Positions 1 to 7,261 of a stretch of 16,636 nucleotides of DNA are shown piece by piece. Below the pieces are notes generated by a model. That model ran no database searches. It was given only the letters and a program-made list of their open reading frames with translations, and was not told where the DNA came from. Every line of letters begins with the position of its first letter. Position 1 is the first letter of the stretch. A program made the translations under genes and the position numbers. The DNA is from Bacillota bacterium (lineage in GTDB: Bacteria; Bacillota; Clostridia; Lachnospirales; Lachnospiraceae): assembly GCA_023412855.1 (NCBI GenBank), contig JAEZRJ010000065.1:1-16636 (forward strand). Direction: 5' to 3'.

Positions 1-4
1 CTAC

Positions 5-195
5 ATAAATCCCCAAAATGCCGGTTCTTGTACTTTGACTCCTAGCAAAGCTAGGTGGGTGACCGCAACCTTACTTTTGCCTTCCCCTCCAATCCTCTTT
101 CGAGTGGGGGCTTGACAGCGATAAGGCGATGTAGGAATCCCGTTTAAAGTATCTGTAGGTTCAAAATAACAAGAGTTATCGAACATTTCAGGATA
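5..195 (-). ncRNA. ssrS: 6S RNA (RNA polymerase regulator)
   Basis: 6S RNA binds the housekeeping sigma-factor holoenzyme by mimicking an open promoter and damps transcription. Seen here: a transcript of about 190 nt, the usual 6S length, that can close on itself. The 5' AUCCUGAAAUG pairs with the 3' CAUUUUGGGGAU with one bulged G. Inside are GUUCG...UUUUGAAC, a long GC-rich arm with CCCCCACUC-GAAA-GAGG...GGAGGGG, and a perfect CCUAGC-UUU-GCUAGG hairpin at 41-55. The sequence style (CUUGUUAUUUUGAACC, ACGGGAUUCCUAC, GGUCACCCACCU) matches clostridial 6S RNAs as I remember them; no covariance search was possible. The 61-codon open frame over it is a shadow. The 3' end may reach past position 5 towards the window edge. 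It lies just downstream of the aminopeptidase gene but has its own promoter. Confidence 0.8.
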
Positions 196-200
196 CTATT

Positions 201-229
201 ATTATATCCAACCTACATATAAAATACAA
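201..229 (-). promoter_or_regulatory. Sigma-70/SigA-type promoter of the 6S RNA
   Basis: On the minus strand a -35 TTGTAT (229-224) is followed after 17 bases by a perfect -10 TATAAT (206-201). This puts the transcription start near 193-195, where the closing stem of the 6S RNA begins. The agreement of spacing and RNA end supports both calls. Confidence 0.75.
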
Positions 230-300
230 CTGTTAATTTCCTAATTCCCTTTCTTGGCTTATGGAAAAATAAGGAATTTCAAGAAAAATCAACGCTTTAT

Positions 301-2094
301 CTATATTCTCAAGGGGCTTGTAGCCGCCTTCAGCCATTCCCTCTCCTGTGCCGTCAAAAGGCCTTCTGTCCGGAGGTAAACCTGTTCATGATACCTGTTC
401 AGTCTTTCCACATCTATGGGCTGCATGCAGGTCGTATCAATGGCCTCTTTATCGATAGGCACGAAGGTGAGCGTATCGAAAAACATGAACTGACCGTCCC
501 CATTCTTTTCGCCCTTCTTAGCCACAATGACATTCTCCGTGCGTATTCCATGGCTGCCTTCGATATAAACGCCCGGCTCGTTGGAAATAACCATTCCTTC
601 CTCGATAATTGCTTCCTCAGCTCCCTTGGCAAAACGCCAGCGAATACTCTGAGGGCCTTCGTGTACATTGAGAATATAGCCAATTCCATGTCCCGTTCCG
701 CATTTATAATCGATTCCGATGTCCCATAACGGCTGTCTCGCCAATATGTCCAGATTTCTTCCCGTACAGCCATAGAGAAATCGTGCCTGCGTAAGCTGTA
801 ACATGCCTACGGCAACCTTAGTGAAGTGCCTTTTTATCTCCGGGCTGATCTCCCCTAAAGCGATGGTTCTTGTCACATCCGTTGTTCCGCCCATATACTG
901 CCCTCCGGAATCCACCAGCAGCATCCCTTCCGCCTTTATTTCCTTCGCACTCTCAGGAAGTGCCTCGTAATGCATCATAGCGGCGTTTTCTTTATAAGCG
1001 CTGATCGTCGAAAAAGACAAATCCAGAAATCCTTGGATTTCTCTTCGCAGTCCGTCTAAATGCTCCGCGGCCGTAAGCTCCGTAATCTTCTCTTTTCCCA
1101 CGTTTTTCTTAAGCCAGCAAATAAATTTTATAACGGCAGCACTATCCTTAAGATATACCTCTTCCATCCGTGAAAGCTCGGTCTTGTTTTTTACTGCCTT
1201 CAAAGCTTCCGTAGGATTGCTTTCGAAAGCACATTCCGCTTTGTCCGATAAAATCTTATATAAAGCATAATTGATATTCCCTTTGTCCAGAAGCACTTTC
1301 CCTTTATAATCATAACCGTTAAGGAATTCTGCAATATTTTCATAATCTTTAATCACAATATGGTTTTTGGAGGCATATTCTGTGAAGTCCTTCGTCACCT
1401 CCTGAGGCTGTATGAAAAGATACAGCTCCTCAGGCGTAAGAAAGCCATAGGAGAGCGCCACCGGGTTGCAGGCTACATCATTTCCTCTTATATTCATCAG
1501 CCACATCAAATCGTCCAGCTTGCTCAGCATGAAATATACTGCTCCCGATGCTTTCATCTTTTCCCTGACTGCAAGAAGCTTCTCCTCCATGCTCTGCCCG
1601 CTTATTTCTTCCGGAAGAACTATGACCTGGTGCTTAGGAAGAAGGGGCCTCTCTTTCCACAAATCTCCCGCCACATCCTCCTCATAGAAGATACGGATAT
1701 CCATACTTTTAAGCTTCTGCTCCAGCTCTTTTCCTTCTTTACAGCTCACCGTCCGCCCGTCGAAGCCCAGAGTCTGTCCGCTCTTCATATTTTCCTTCAG
1801 GAAATCAGGAATATCGGGTACACCCTCTTCCATCATTCGAAACAGCTCGATTCCGCTTCCTTCAATCTCGTTTTCAGCCTGAATAAAATATCTTCCGTCC
1901 GTCCACAGCCCCGCCATATTATGCCCTATTACAAGAGTGCCGTTAGAGCCTGTAAAGCCGGAAAAGTACTCTCTCACCTTAAAATAATCATCCACGTACT
2001 CGGAACCATGAAAATCCGAAGTAGGAATCATATAAAAATCGATTCCCTTCTCACTCATACGATCCCGCAGCCTTGTAAGTCTCTCCTGAATCAT
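301..2094 (-). CDS. Aminopeptidase P family (M24) Xaa-Pro aminopeptidase
   Basis: Cytosolic metallopeptidase that removes the N-terminal residue from peptides with proline in position two; it likely serves peptide recycling. The protein has 597 residues and resembles the long three-domain type (eukaryotic XPNPEP1-like) rather than the short PepP: two creatinase-type N-terminal domains (about 1-300), the M24 'pita-bread' domain (about 310-530) and an M24 C-terminal segment (about 535-597). The five expected metal ligands are visible: D394 (LLVDSGG), D405 (TTDVTRT), H468 (GTGHG), E506 (NEPG) and E520 (RTENV), plus HEGPQ near 477. The chosen ATG overlaps the deoC stop (TGATG), implying translational coupling; a TTG one codon earlier is the only nearby alternative. 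No clear terminator follows before the 6S promoter. Function is firm at family level; substrate preference is inferred. Confidence 0.93.
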   Translation of the reverse strand: MIQERLTRLRDRMSEKGIDFYMIPTSDFHGSEYVDDYFKVREYFSGFTGSNGTLVIGHNMAGLWTDGRYFIQAENEIEGSGIELFRMMEEGVPDIPDFLKENMKSGQTLGFDGRTVSCKEGKELEQKLKSMDIRIFYEEDVAGDLWKERPLLPKHQVIVLPEEISGQSMEEKLLAVREKMKASGAVYFMLSKLDDLMWLMNIRGNDVACNPVALSYGFLTPEELYLFIQPQEVTKDFTEYASKNHIVIKDYENIAEFLNGYDYKGKVLLDKGNINYALYKILSDKAECAFESNPTEALKAVKNKTELSRMEEVYLKDSAAVIKFICWLKKNVGKEKITELTAAEHLDGLRREIQGFLDLSFSTISAYKENAAMMHYEALPESAKEIKAEGMLLVDSGGQYMGGTTDVTRTIALGEISPEIKRHFTKVAVGMLQLTQARFLYGCTGRNLDILARQPLWDIGIDYKCGTGHGIGYILNVHEGPQSIRWRFAKGAEEAIIEEGMVISNEPGVYIEGSHGIRTENVIVAKKGEKNGDGQFMFFDTLTFVPIDKEAIDTTCMQPIDVERLNRYHEQVYLRTEGLLTAQEREWLKAATSPLRI

Positions 2095-2759
2095 CAATAG
2101 CTCTCTGCCTTTCCGTCATTCAATATTCCTACTGCAGAGGATGTTCCGATGCGCTCACAGCCCTCCTTTAGGAATGTTTCCAAATCCTCTCTCGTCTTCA
2201 CTCCGCCCGCTGCCTTAATTTTTACATCCGCTCCGATATGGTCCTTGAACAATCTCACATCTGCGAGCGTCGCACCACCCGTTCCGAAACCCGTTGAAGT
2301 CTTGATGTAATCTGCACCTGCTGCCGTCACTGCCTTGCAAAGCGCAATTTTCTCCTCCTCAGTCAAATAGCAGGTTTCGATGATCACTTTCAGAATGTGC
2401 TCGCCGCAAGCCATCTTTATCGTGCGGATTTCCTCCTCCACCTTATCGAACAGACCGTTTTTCACATCGCTGATATTTACCACCATATCGATTTCGCGGG
2501 CACCGTCCTTTATTGCCTCACTGGCCTCCGTCACCTTTGCCGCTGTTACGCTATAGCCCAAAGGAAAGCCGATGACCGTGCAGATATTGATTTTTTCCCC
2601 ATATGCGTCGTGAATGCGTTTCACGTAAGAAGGGGGAACGCATACGGACGCAGTCTTGTATTCCAGCGCCTCCTCACATAAGGTCTCGATATCCTTCCAT
2701 GTTGCAAATGCCTTTAGCTGCGTATGATCTATGTGTCGCAGAATTTCTTCGTTCGTCAT
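2094..2759 (-). CDS. deoC: Deoxyribose-phosphate aldolase
   Basis: Class I aldolase that splits 2-deoxy-D-ribose 5-phosphate into glyceraldehyde 3-phosphate and acetaldehyde in deoxynucleoside catabolism; cytosolic. The 221-residue length is normal for DeoC. Visible signatures: DHTQLK near the N-terminus, EIDMVVNI with the conserved Asp, the Schiff-base lysine in ADYIKTSTGFGTGGAT, and the second conserved lysine in VKIKAAGGVKT. The start is the internal ATG at 2759 because GGAGGA (2773-2768) lies 8 bases before it; the upstream in-frame ATG at 2774 has no ribosome site and overlaps that Shine-Dalgarno. It forms a two-gene unit with the overlapping aminopeptidase gene. No phosphopentomutase or nucleoside phosphorylase gene is adjacent, so the usual deo operon is not present here. 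Confidence 0.96.
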   Translation of the reverse strand: MTNEEILRHIDHTQLKAFATWKDIETLCEEALEYKTASVCVPPSYVKRIHDAYGEKINICTVIGFPLGYSVTAAKVTEASEAIKDGAREIDMVVNISDVKNGLFDKVEEEIRTIKMACGEHILKVIIETCYLTEEEKIALCKAVTAAGADYIKTSTGFGTGGATLADVRLFKDHIGADVKIKAAGGVKTREDLETFLKEGCERIGTSSAVGILNDGKAESY

Positions 2760-2937
2760 AAAGTTGTCCTCCATTTTCTTTTATAAATTCTATTCTAATA
2801 TGAAATGAAAAAAAAAGAAAGATGCATCTGTTTTTCAGTTTCTCAATATACTGTTAATAGATAGAATTTTATAAAATTTTTAATAAAACATTCCATTTTA
2901 TCTATTTTTATAAGTATTTTTATGATATTATTGACCT

Positions 2938-2976
2938 GTTGACAGTTTATAATTCCAGCCCCTTATTTGCGGGGGC
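2938..2976 (+). promoter_or_regulatory. Probable promoter/leader region of citrate synthase
   Basis: The AT-rich gap between divergent deoC and the citrate synthase gene contains a perfect TATAAT at 2948-2953 on the plus strand. No good -35 lies 16-18 bases upstream. Instead two TTGAC boxes (TTGACC at 2931, TTGACA at 2939) stand as an 8-bp-spaced direct repeat, and TTGACA with a TTATTT at 18 bases is a weaker alternative pair. A small hairpin GCCCC(2958-2962)...GGGGC(2972-2976) falls in the expected leader. The exact start is uncertain. Confidence 0.35.
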
Positions 2977-3006
2977 AATGAGTATCAGCGAAAGGAGGAC
3001 TATCTT

Positions 3007-4383
3007 ATGGATCACAATGTTTATTCCGAAGTTACACCGGAAATCGTACAGTTGGCGAAGCTAAGCGAAAAAGCCGATATTATCGAGACCGAACTTTTTA
3101 CGAAATACGACGTAAAAAGAGGACTTCGCGACTTAAACGGAAAAGGGGTACTTGCCGGACTCACACGGATTTCCGACGTGCGTGCCAACAAAATGGTAGA
3201 CGGTGTCCAGGTGCCGATTCACGGAGACCTGTTTTACCGCGGCTATAATGTGAAAGACCTCGTGGCCGGATTTACCAAAGACAACCGCTTCGGTTTTGAA
3301 GAGACAACTTATCTCTTATTGTTCGATAAATTGCCTGCGGAAAAGGAACTGCAAGATTTTACGGCTCTGCTTTCCTATTACAGAAGCCTGCCTACAAGCT
3401 TCGTCCGCGATATTATCATGAAGGCGCCCAGCAAGGATATGATGAACACCTTAGCGAGAAGCGTTCTAACGCTATATTCCTATGACGACAGAGCCGACGA
3501 CACTACGCTTCCAAATGTGCTCAGACAGAGCCTGCAGCTCATCAGCCTGTTCCCTCTGCTGTCCATTTACGGCTATCAGGCATACAGTCACTATCATGAC
3601 GGCAAAAGTCTGTATATCCATTCATCCAGGCCGGAATTATCTACCGCTGAAAATATACTGCATATTTTGAGGCCGGATAGCTCCTACACTCCGTTAGAAG
3701 CGCGGATACTGGACATCGCTCTCGTATTACATATGGAACACGGCGGAGGAAACAATTCCACCTTTACCACCCATGTAGTCACTTCTTCACTGACAGATAC
3801 TTATTCCGTTATTGCGGCAGCTATCGGTTCCTTAAAAGGTCCCCGCCACGGCGGAGCCAATATAAAAGTTGTACAGATGTTTGAGGATATGAAAAAAGAA
3901 ATCTCCGACTGGGAGGATGAGGAGCAGGTGGCTGCTTATCTTGCCAGGCTGCTTCACAAAGATGCCTTCGACCATGCCGGCTTAATTTACGGTGTAGGCC
4001 ACGCTGTTTATTCCAAATCGGACCCCCGCGCCGTCATCTTCAAATCTTTCGTAGAAAAACTTTCCGAAGAAAAAGGGCTGCAGAAGGAATTCGCCCTTTA
4101 CTCCCTCGTAGAGAAACTGGCACCGGAAGTCATCACGAAGGAAAGACAGATTTACAAGGGTGTCAGCATCAATGTAGATTTCTATTCCGGCTTCGTTTAT
4201 CACATGCTGGGGCTTCCTTTGGAGTTATATACACCGATTTTTGCTATCGCACGCATTTCAGGCTGGTGCGCTCACCGCATGGAAGAGCTTGCCAATAACG
4301 GAAAGATTATCCGCCCCGCTTACAAACCCATCGGCGAAGATCGCAGCTATACGGATGTTTCCGACAGAAAGAAATCATCATAA
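3007..4383 (+). CDS. gltA: Citrate synthase (Si type)
   Basis: Condenses acetyl-CoA and oxaloacetate to citrate and CoA. In an anaerobe this most likely feeds 2-oxoglutarate and glutamate synthesis. The 458-residue protein has all the catalytic signatures: H245 (MEHGGGNNSTF), H281 (GPRHGGAN), H332 and R341 (GVGHAVYSKSDPRA) and D391 (NVDFYSGFVYHMLG), then the C-terminal IARISGWCAHRMEE substrate-binding stretch. At 458 residues it exceeds the roughly 370-430 of most bacterial homologues; the extra length is an N-terminal arm (about 1-45) and inserts around 150-215. AAAGGAGG about 9 bases before the ATG is an excellent ribosome site. The gene stands alone: no aconitase or isocitrate dehydrogenase is adjacent, and it ends at a strong terminator. 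A 2-methylcitrate synthase activity cannot be excluded from sequence alone. Confidence 0.93.
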   Translation: MDHNVYSEVTPEIVQLAKLSEKADIIETELFTKYDVKRGLRDLNGKGVLAGLTRISDVRANKMVDGVQVPIHGDLFYRGYNVKDLVAGFTKDNRFGFEETTYLLLFDKLPAEKELQDFTALLSYYRSLPTSFVRDIIMKAPSKDMMNTLARSVLTLYSYDDRADDTTLPNVLRQSLQLISLFPLLSIYGYQAYSHYHDGKSLYIHSSRPELSTAENILHILRPDSSYTPLEARILDIALVLHMEHGGGNNSTFTTHVVTSSLTDTYSVIAAAIGSLKGPRHGGANIKVVQMFEDMKKEISDWEDEEQVAAYLARLLHKDAFDHAGLIYGVGHAVYSKSDPRAVIFKSFVEKLSEEKGLQKEFALYSLVEKLAPEVITKERQIYKGVSINVDFYSGFVYHMLGLPLELYTPIFAIARISGWCAHRMEELANNGKIIRPAYKPIGEDRSYTDVSDRKKSS

Positions 4384-4396
4384 ACATTAGAAAATA

Positions 4397-4429
4397 AAAA
4401 CCAACAGATTTTAGTCTGCTGGTTTTTTT
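4397..4429. terminator. Bidirectional intrinsic terminator between citrate synthase and the thrC unit
   Basis: Arms AAAACCAACAGA (4397-4408) and TCTGCTGGTTTT (4415-4426) enclose a 6-base loop; the single mismatch becomes a G-U wobble in the minus-strand RNA. A run of seven T follows on the plus strand, and the minus strand reads TTTTTATTTT after the hairpin. It lies between convergent genes and can serve both. Confidence 0.85.
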
Positions 4430-4435
4430 GAACCT

Positions 4436-4801
4436 CTATTTCTTTTTCGTATCAACTCCGTCTATGAACATCTTCTTCGCCCTGTTGGACGCTACCGCGA
4501 ATAAAATCAACACGATGATGAAGCCGCCAAAAGCTACCAGAGATATATAGCCGGGACCACCGTACCTGGTAGTTATAATGCCCATCAGGCCGATTGCACA
4601 TGTAAGGATTCCCATGAACAGCGCTTTGGGAAACATATAATTAATAAAGCCTTCTTTATCGCGGATCTTATTTACATCCACGTCTTTGCTGACCAGTGCT
4701 CCGCCCGATATGTTTCCTGTCGTCTTCATGGTAATGGCAGAATAAATCAGGTATATCCCGCTGATAATAATTAATAGGTCAAACATATTCGATGTATCCA
4801 T
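4436..4801 (-). CDS. Small hypothetical membrane protein, three helices
   Basis: I do not recognise this 121-residue protein and give no function. It has three hydrophobic segments long enough to cross the membrane, at about 7-26, 58-77 and 85-105. Between the first and second is a polar loop with GNISGGALVSKDVDVNKIRDKEGF, and the C-terminus is short and lysine-rich (DTKKK), suggesting a cytoplasmic tail by the positive-inside rule. AAGGAG lies 9 bases before the ATG. It starts 13 bases after the thrC stop, so the two are almost certainly cotranscribed, and it ends at the shared terminator. The proximity could mean a role near amino-acid metabolism or transport, but that is only guilt by association. 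Confidence 0.8.
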   Translation of the reverse strand: MDTSNMFDLLIIISGIYLIYSAITMKTTGNISGGALVSKDVDVNKIRDKEGFINYMFPKALFMGILTCAIGLMGIITTRYGGPGYISLVAFGGFIIVLILFAVASNRAKKMFIDGVDTKKK

Positions 4802-4814
4802 AGTATTTCGCTCC

Positions 4815-6305
4815 TTATTTAAGCTTTAAGAACTCTTCCACCGTTTTTTGCATCTCTTCTTTATCGCAGACATAATCATGGACCACCGGCGCGGATTTTA
4901 TTTCCTCAATGGCCTCGGGCACTGCTACATTCGCCAGTGCAGACAGCTCATCCACCAGCTCGAAATCCGACATTCTATCATATTTCTCATCGATTGCATT
5001 CATTACGCTTCTCGTAAACTTGAAGGGACTTGCCGTAGACGCAATAACCGCAGAAGTCTCGTCCCCGGTCTCCTCCTTATATTTTCCATATACACAGGCT
5101 GCAACCGCAGTATGCGTGTCGATGACATAGCCTGTCTTCTCGTACAAAGCCTTGATGGTATCCGCGGTCTCCTGCTCCGAAGCATAATTTCCGTAGAAGT
5201 CTGCCAGAAGTGCTCTCATCGGGTCCGTAATCTCATATTTGCCGTCCCCGTTTAAAGCCTTCATAAGCTGTGCGGTCTTGTCTCCGTCATTTTCTGCTAT
5301 TTGATATATCAACCGCTCCAAATTACTGGAAATAAGAATATCCATCGAAGGAGAACTGGTCAAAACGAATTCTCTGTTTCTATCATATACACCGGTCTTG
5401 AAGAAATCATAAAGAACCTTGTTGTCATTAGAGGCACAAATCAGCTTGTCGATGGGAAGTCCCATATTCTTGGCATAAAACGCCGCAAGAATATTGCCGA
5501 AATTGCCGGTAGGAACCACTACATTAATCTTCTCGCCCTCTGCTATCTTCTCTTCTGCAAGAAGTGTCGCGTAAGCATATACGTAATACACGATCTGGGG
5601 AACAAGACGGCCTATATTGATGGAGTTGGCGGAGGAAAACTGACAGCCCTGCCCGTCCATTCTCTTTGCAAGCTCTTTATCCGCAAAGATACGCTTCACT
5701 CCGGTCTGGGCGTCATCGAAATTCCCATGAATACCAACCACGTATGTATTATCGCCCTTCTGCGTCACCATTTGTTTCTCTTGGATTGGGCTTACGCCGT
5801 TTTTAGGGTAAAATACGATAATCTTCGTACCTTCCACGTCTGCAAACCCTTCAAGCGCCGCTTTACCCGTATCTCCCGAAGTCGCTGTGAGAATGACAAT
5901 TTCATTTTTTACATTATTCTTTTTCGCTGCTGTGGTCATTAAATGGGGCAGGATAGACAATGCCATATCCTTAAAAGCAATAGTAGCTCCATGAAACAGT
6001 TCGAGATAATAAGCCTTATCCGCGCTCACTAACGGGGCGATAGCTTCCGCATCAAATTTCGAATCATATGCATGTCCGATACAGTTTTTCAGCTCCTCCT
6101 CCGTAAAATCCGTCAGATATAGCTTCATGACCTCATAGGCCACTTCCTGATAGGTCATACCTGCCAGTTCCTTCAAGCTCTTATCAAGTGCCGGTATATG
6201 ATCAGGAACAAATAAGCCCCCATCCTCCGATATACCCTTTAAAATAGCCTCCGATGCCTTTACCTGTATGCCGTTATTTCTCGTGCTGTTATATAATACT
6301 TCCAT
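4815..6305 (-). CDS. thrC: Threonine synthase
   Basis: PLP enzyme that converts O-phospho-L-homoserine to L-threonine, the last step of threonine synthesis; cytosolic. At 496 residues it belongs to the long class of threonine synthases. An N-terminal ThrC domain (YNSTRNNG, then SEDGGLFVPD) precedes the PLP fold. The Schiff-base lysine is K112 in FHGATIAFKDMAL, followed by TATSGDTGKAALEG (about 140-153), which holds the cofactor phosphate, and VPTGNFGNILAAFYAK further on. AGAGGTGG lies just before the ATG. It has its own promoter (6398-6370) and heads a two-gene unit with the small membrane protein. No homoserine dehydrogenase or kinase is nearby, and the leader of about 58 bases is too short for a T-box. 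Confidence 0.96.
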   Translation of the reverse strand: MEVLYNSTRNNGIQVKASEAILKGISEDGGLFVPDHIPALDKSLKELAGMTYQEVAYEVMKLYLTDFTEEELKNCIGHAYDSKFDAEAIAPLVSADKAYYLELFHGATIAFKDMALSILPHLMTTAAKKNNVKNEIVILTATSGDTGKAALEGFADVEGTKIIVFYPKNGVSPIQEKQMVTQKGDNTYVVGIHGNFDDAQTGVKRIFADKELAKRMDGQGCQFSSANSINIGRLVPQIVYYVYAYATLLAEEKIAEGEKINVVVPTGNFGNILAAFYAKNMGLPIDKLICASNDNKVLYDFFKTGVYDRNREFVLTSSPSMDILISSNLERLIYQIAENDGDKTAQLMKALNGDGKYEITDPMRALLADFYGNYASEQETADTIKALYEKTGYVIDTHTAVAACVYGKYKEETGDETSAVIASTASPFKFTRSVMNAIDEKYDRMSDFELVDELSALANVAVPEAIEEIKSAPVVHDYVCDKEEMQKTVEEFLKLK

Positions 6306-6369
6306 TGTGCCACCTCTCAGCTCTTTTTATCTTAGAGTCCCTTGCGCGAGACGCTGTTATCGGTTAATA

Positions 6370-6398
6370 AGTATAACATATATTTCATATCCGTGCAA
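6370..6398 (-). promoter_or_regulatory. Promoter of thrC
   Basis: Minus-strand -35 TTGCAC (6398-6393), 17-base spacer, -10 TATACT (6375-6370). The predicted leader of about 58 bases contains a small stem GTCTC-GCGCAA-GGGAC near 6335-6352. Two tandem GTCATGAGAA copies lie just upstream of the -35. Confidence 0.65.
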
Positions 6399-6404
6399 CG
6401 CCAT

Positions 6405-6424
6405 GTCATGAGAAGTCATGAGAA
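6405..6424 (+). repeat. Perfect tandem 10-bp repeat GTCATGAGAA x2
   Basis: Two identical 10-bp units, each with a TCATGA palindrome, lie end to end. One covers the stop codon of the SleB-like gene; the other lies between that stop and the thrC -35. The one-helical-turn spacing could suit a regulator, or the duplication may be replication slippage. Confidence 0.9.
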
Positions 6425-7042
6425 AAATTCATGTCCACCATAAGAGAATAACAAAGTAAGGCTGTTATCGAACCATTTCATTTTCTCAGGGTCCGCATAC
6501 TTCCTCGACGCAAAATAAAGTGCCCCCTTCGTAATGTCCTCTCCATACAGCACCTTTTCCACCGCTTCCTTTGTTTCCTCGCTAACGGTCACCTTATCAT
6601 ATCTTCCGTCCGCAATAGGTGAAAACTGGGCGACCCCATTTTCTCTCTGGAATACGACGCCTTTCACAGTATCAGGGAATTTGCCGCTTTCCACCCTGTT
6701 CATTACCACTCCGGCAACCAGCATCTTACCTGTAACGTCCTCACATCCTGCTTCTGCCTCCACGATTTTTAAAAGTACCTCATAATCCTCCTTGGACAGC
6801 GTATATTTCGCTTTTCTCTCGATGACATTATAGTCTACTACTCTCTGTCCTGACGACGCCCTCGTCACCATGCGGATAAAGGTGGCCGCATCCAGGCACG
6901 CCTGATCTTCCATAAAGCGGATTTGAAACGCCGGTGTTGCCGCAATTCTGTTAATCTGCAATTCCTTCACATTAAACCAAGTTACAGCGAGAATCACATT
7001 ACATAGCAACAATATGGTCATATTCTTTTTGTACGTCTTCAT
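6416..7042 (-). CDS. Membrane-anchored cell wall hydrolase, SleB/CwlJ type
   Basis: Member of the Hydrolase_2 family (SleB/CwlJ), peptidoglycan-cleaving enzymes best known for spore cortex lysis but also found as vegetative wall hydrolases. The 208-residue protein has an N-terminal signal or anchor (about 8-23, ILLLCNVILAVTW), a linker, and the catalytic domain at about 85-208. That domain shows EVLLKIVEAEAGCED with the likely catalytic Glu, GKMLVAGVVMNRVESGKFP, VVFQRENGVAQFSP, GALYFAS and a final GGHEFF. The start is the ATG at 7042 because GAGGAA precedes it at normal distance; the longer frame to 7144 has upstream ATGs without a ribosome site. No peptidoglycan-binding domain and no ypeB partner are present, so a germination role is not supported. 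It is transcribed towards thrC, which has its own promoter. Confidence 0.88.
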   Translation of the reverse strand: MKTYKKNMTILLLCNVILAVTWFNVKELQINRIAATPAFQIRFMEDQACLDAATFIRMVTRASSGQRVVDYNVIERKAKYTLSKEDYEVLLKIVEAEAGCEDVTGKMLVAGVVMNRVESGKFPDTVKGVVFQRENGVAQFSPIADGRYDKVTVSEETKEAVEKVLYGEDITKGALYFASRKYADPEKMKWFDNSLTLLFSYGGHEFFS

Positions 7043-7115
7043 ATTTTCAATTCCTCTTTTTATTTTCATGAATCTTCGGTTGCTTAAGTTCATGACTTTT
7101 ATTCTTGTCACACAA

Positions 7116-7144
7116 ATGTAACAGTTCTTTAATATTTTATACAA
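7116..7144 (-). promoter_or_regulatory. Possible promoter of the SleB-like gene
   Basis: Minus-strand TTGTAT (7144-7139), 17 bases, TTACAT (7121-7116). The -35 equals those of the 6S RNA and AP2/HNH promoters but the -10 is poor, so this is tentative. Confidence 0.3.
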
Positions 7145-7168
7145 AGAGTGCTGAAAATATTTCTAAAT

Positions 7169-7197
7169 TTGTATTCTTTTTTCTAAAATGTTATACT
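7169..7197 (+). promoter_or_regulatory. Promoter of the AP2/HNH-like gene
   Basis: Plus-strand TTGTAT (7169-7174), 17-base spacer, TATACT (7192-7197). The start near 7204 gives a leader of about 58 bases. A second TATACT at 7239-7244 lacks a -35. Confidence 0.6.
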
Positions 7198-7261
7198 TAG
7201 GATAAAATTATGACAAATTATGAGAAAATAATGCTTTTTATACTATAAACCGAGGGGTGCC

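Noticed and set aside
1..186. 61-codon minus-strand open frame starting MFDNSCYFEP
   Set aside because: It lies inside the folded 6S RNA, has no ribosome site and no recognisable protein features.
1360..2100. 246-codon plus-strand open frame antisense to the aminopeptidase gene
   Set aside because: Composition (His/Leu/Ser rich) and position are those of a shadow; the opposite frame carries the intact M24 catalytic residues.
5301..5942. 213-codon plus-strand open frame antisense to thrC
   Set aside because: Shadow of a clearly functional threonine synthase; no ribosome site or domain.
6306..6369. Possible T-box or riboswitch in the thrC leader
   Set aside because: The predicted leader is about 58 bases with only one small hairpin and no terminator, too short for a T-box.
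7117..7127. TGTAACAGTTC also present upstream of the SleB-like gene, matching the left end of the MITE-like element
   Set aside because: An 11-base match is expected by chance in a window of this size, and no inverted partner or hairpins are found nearby.
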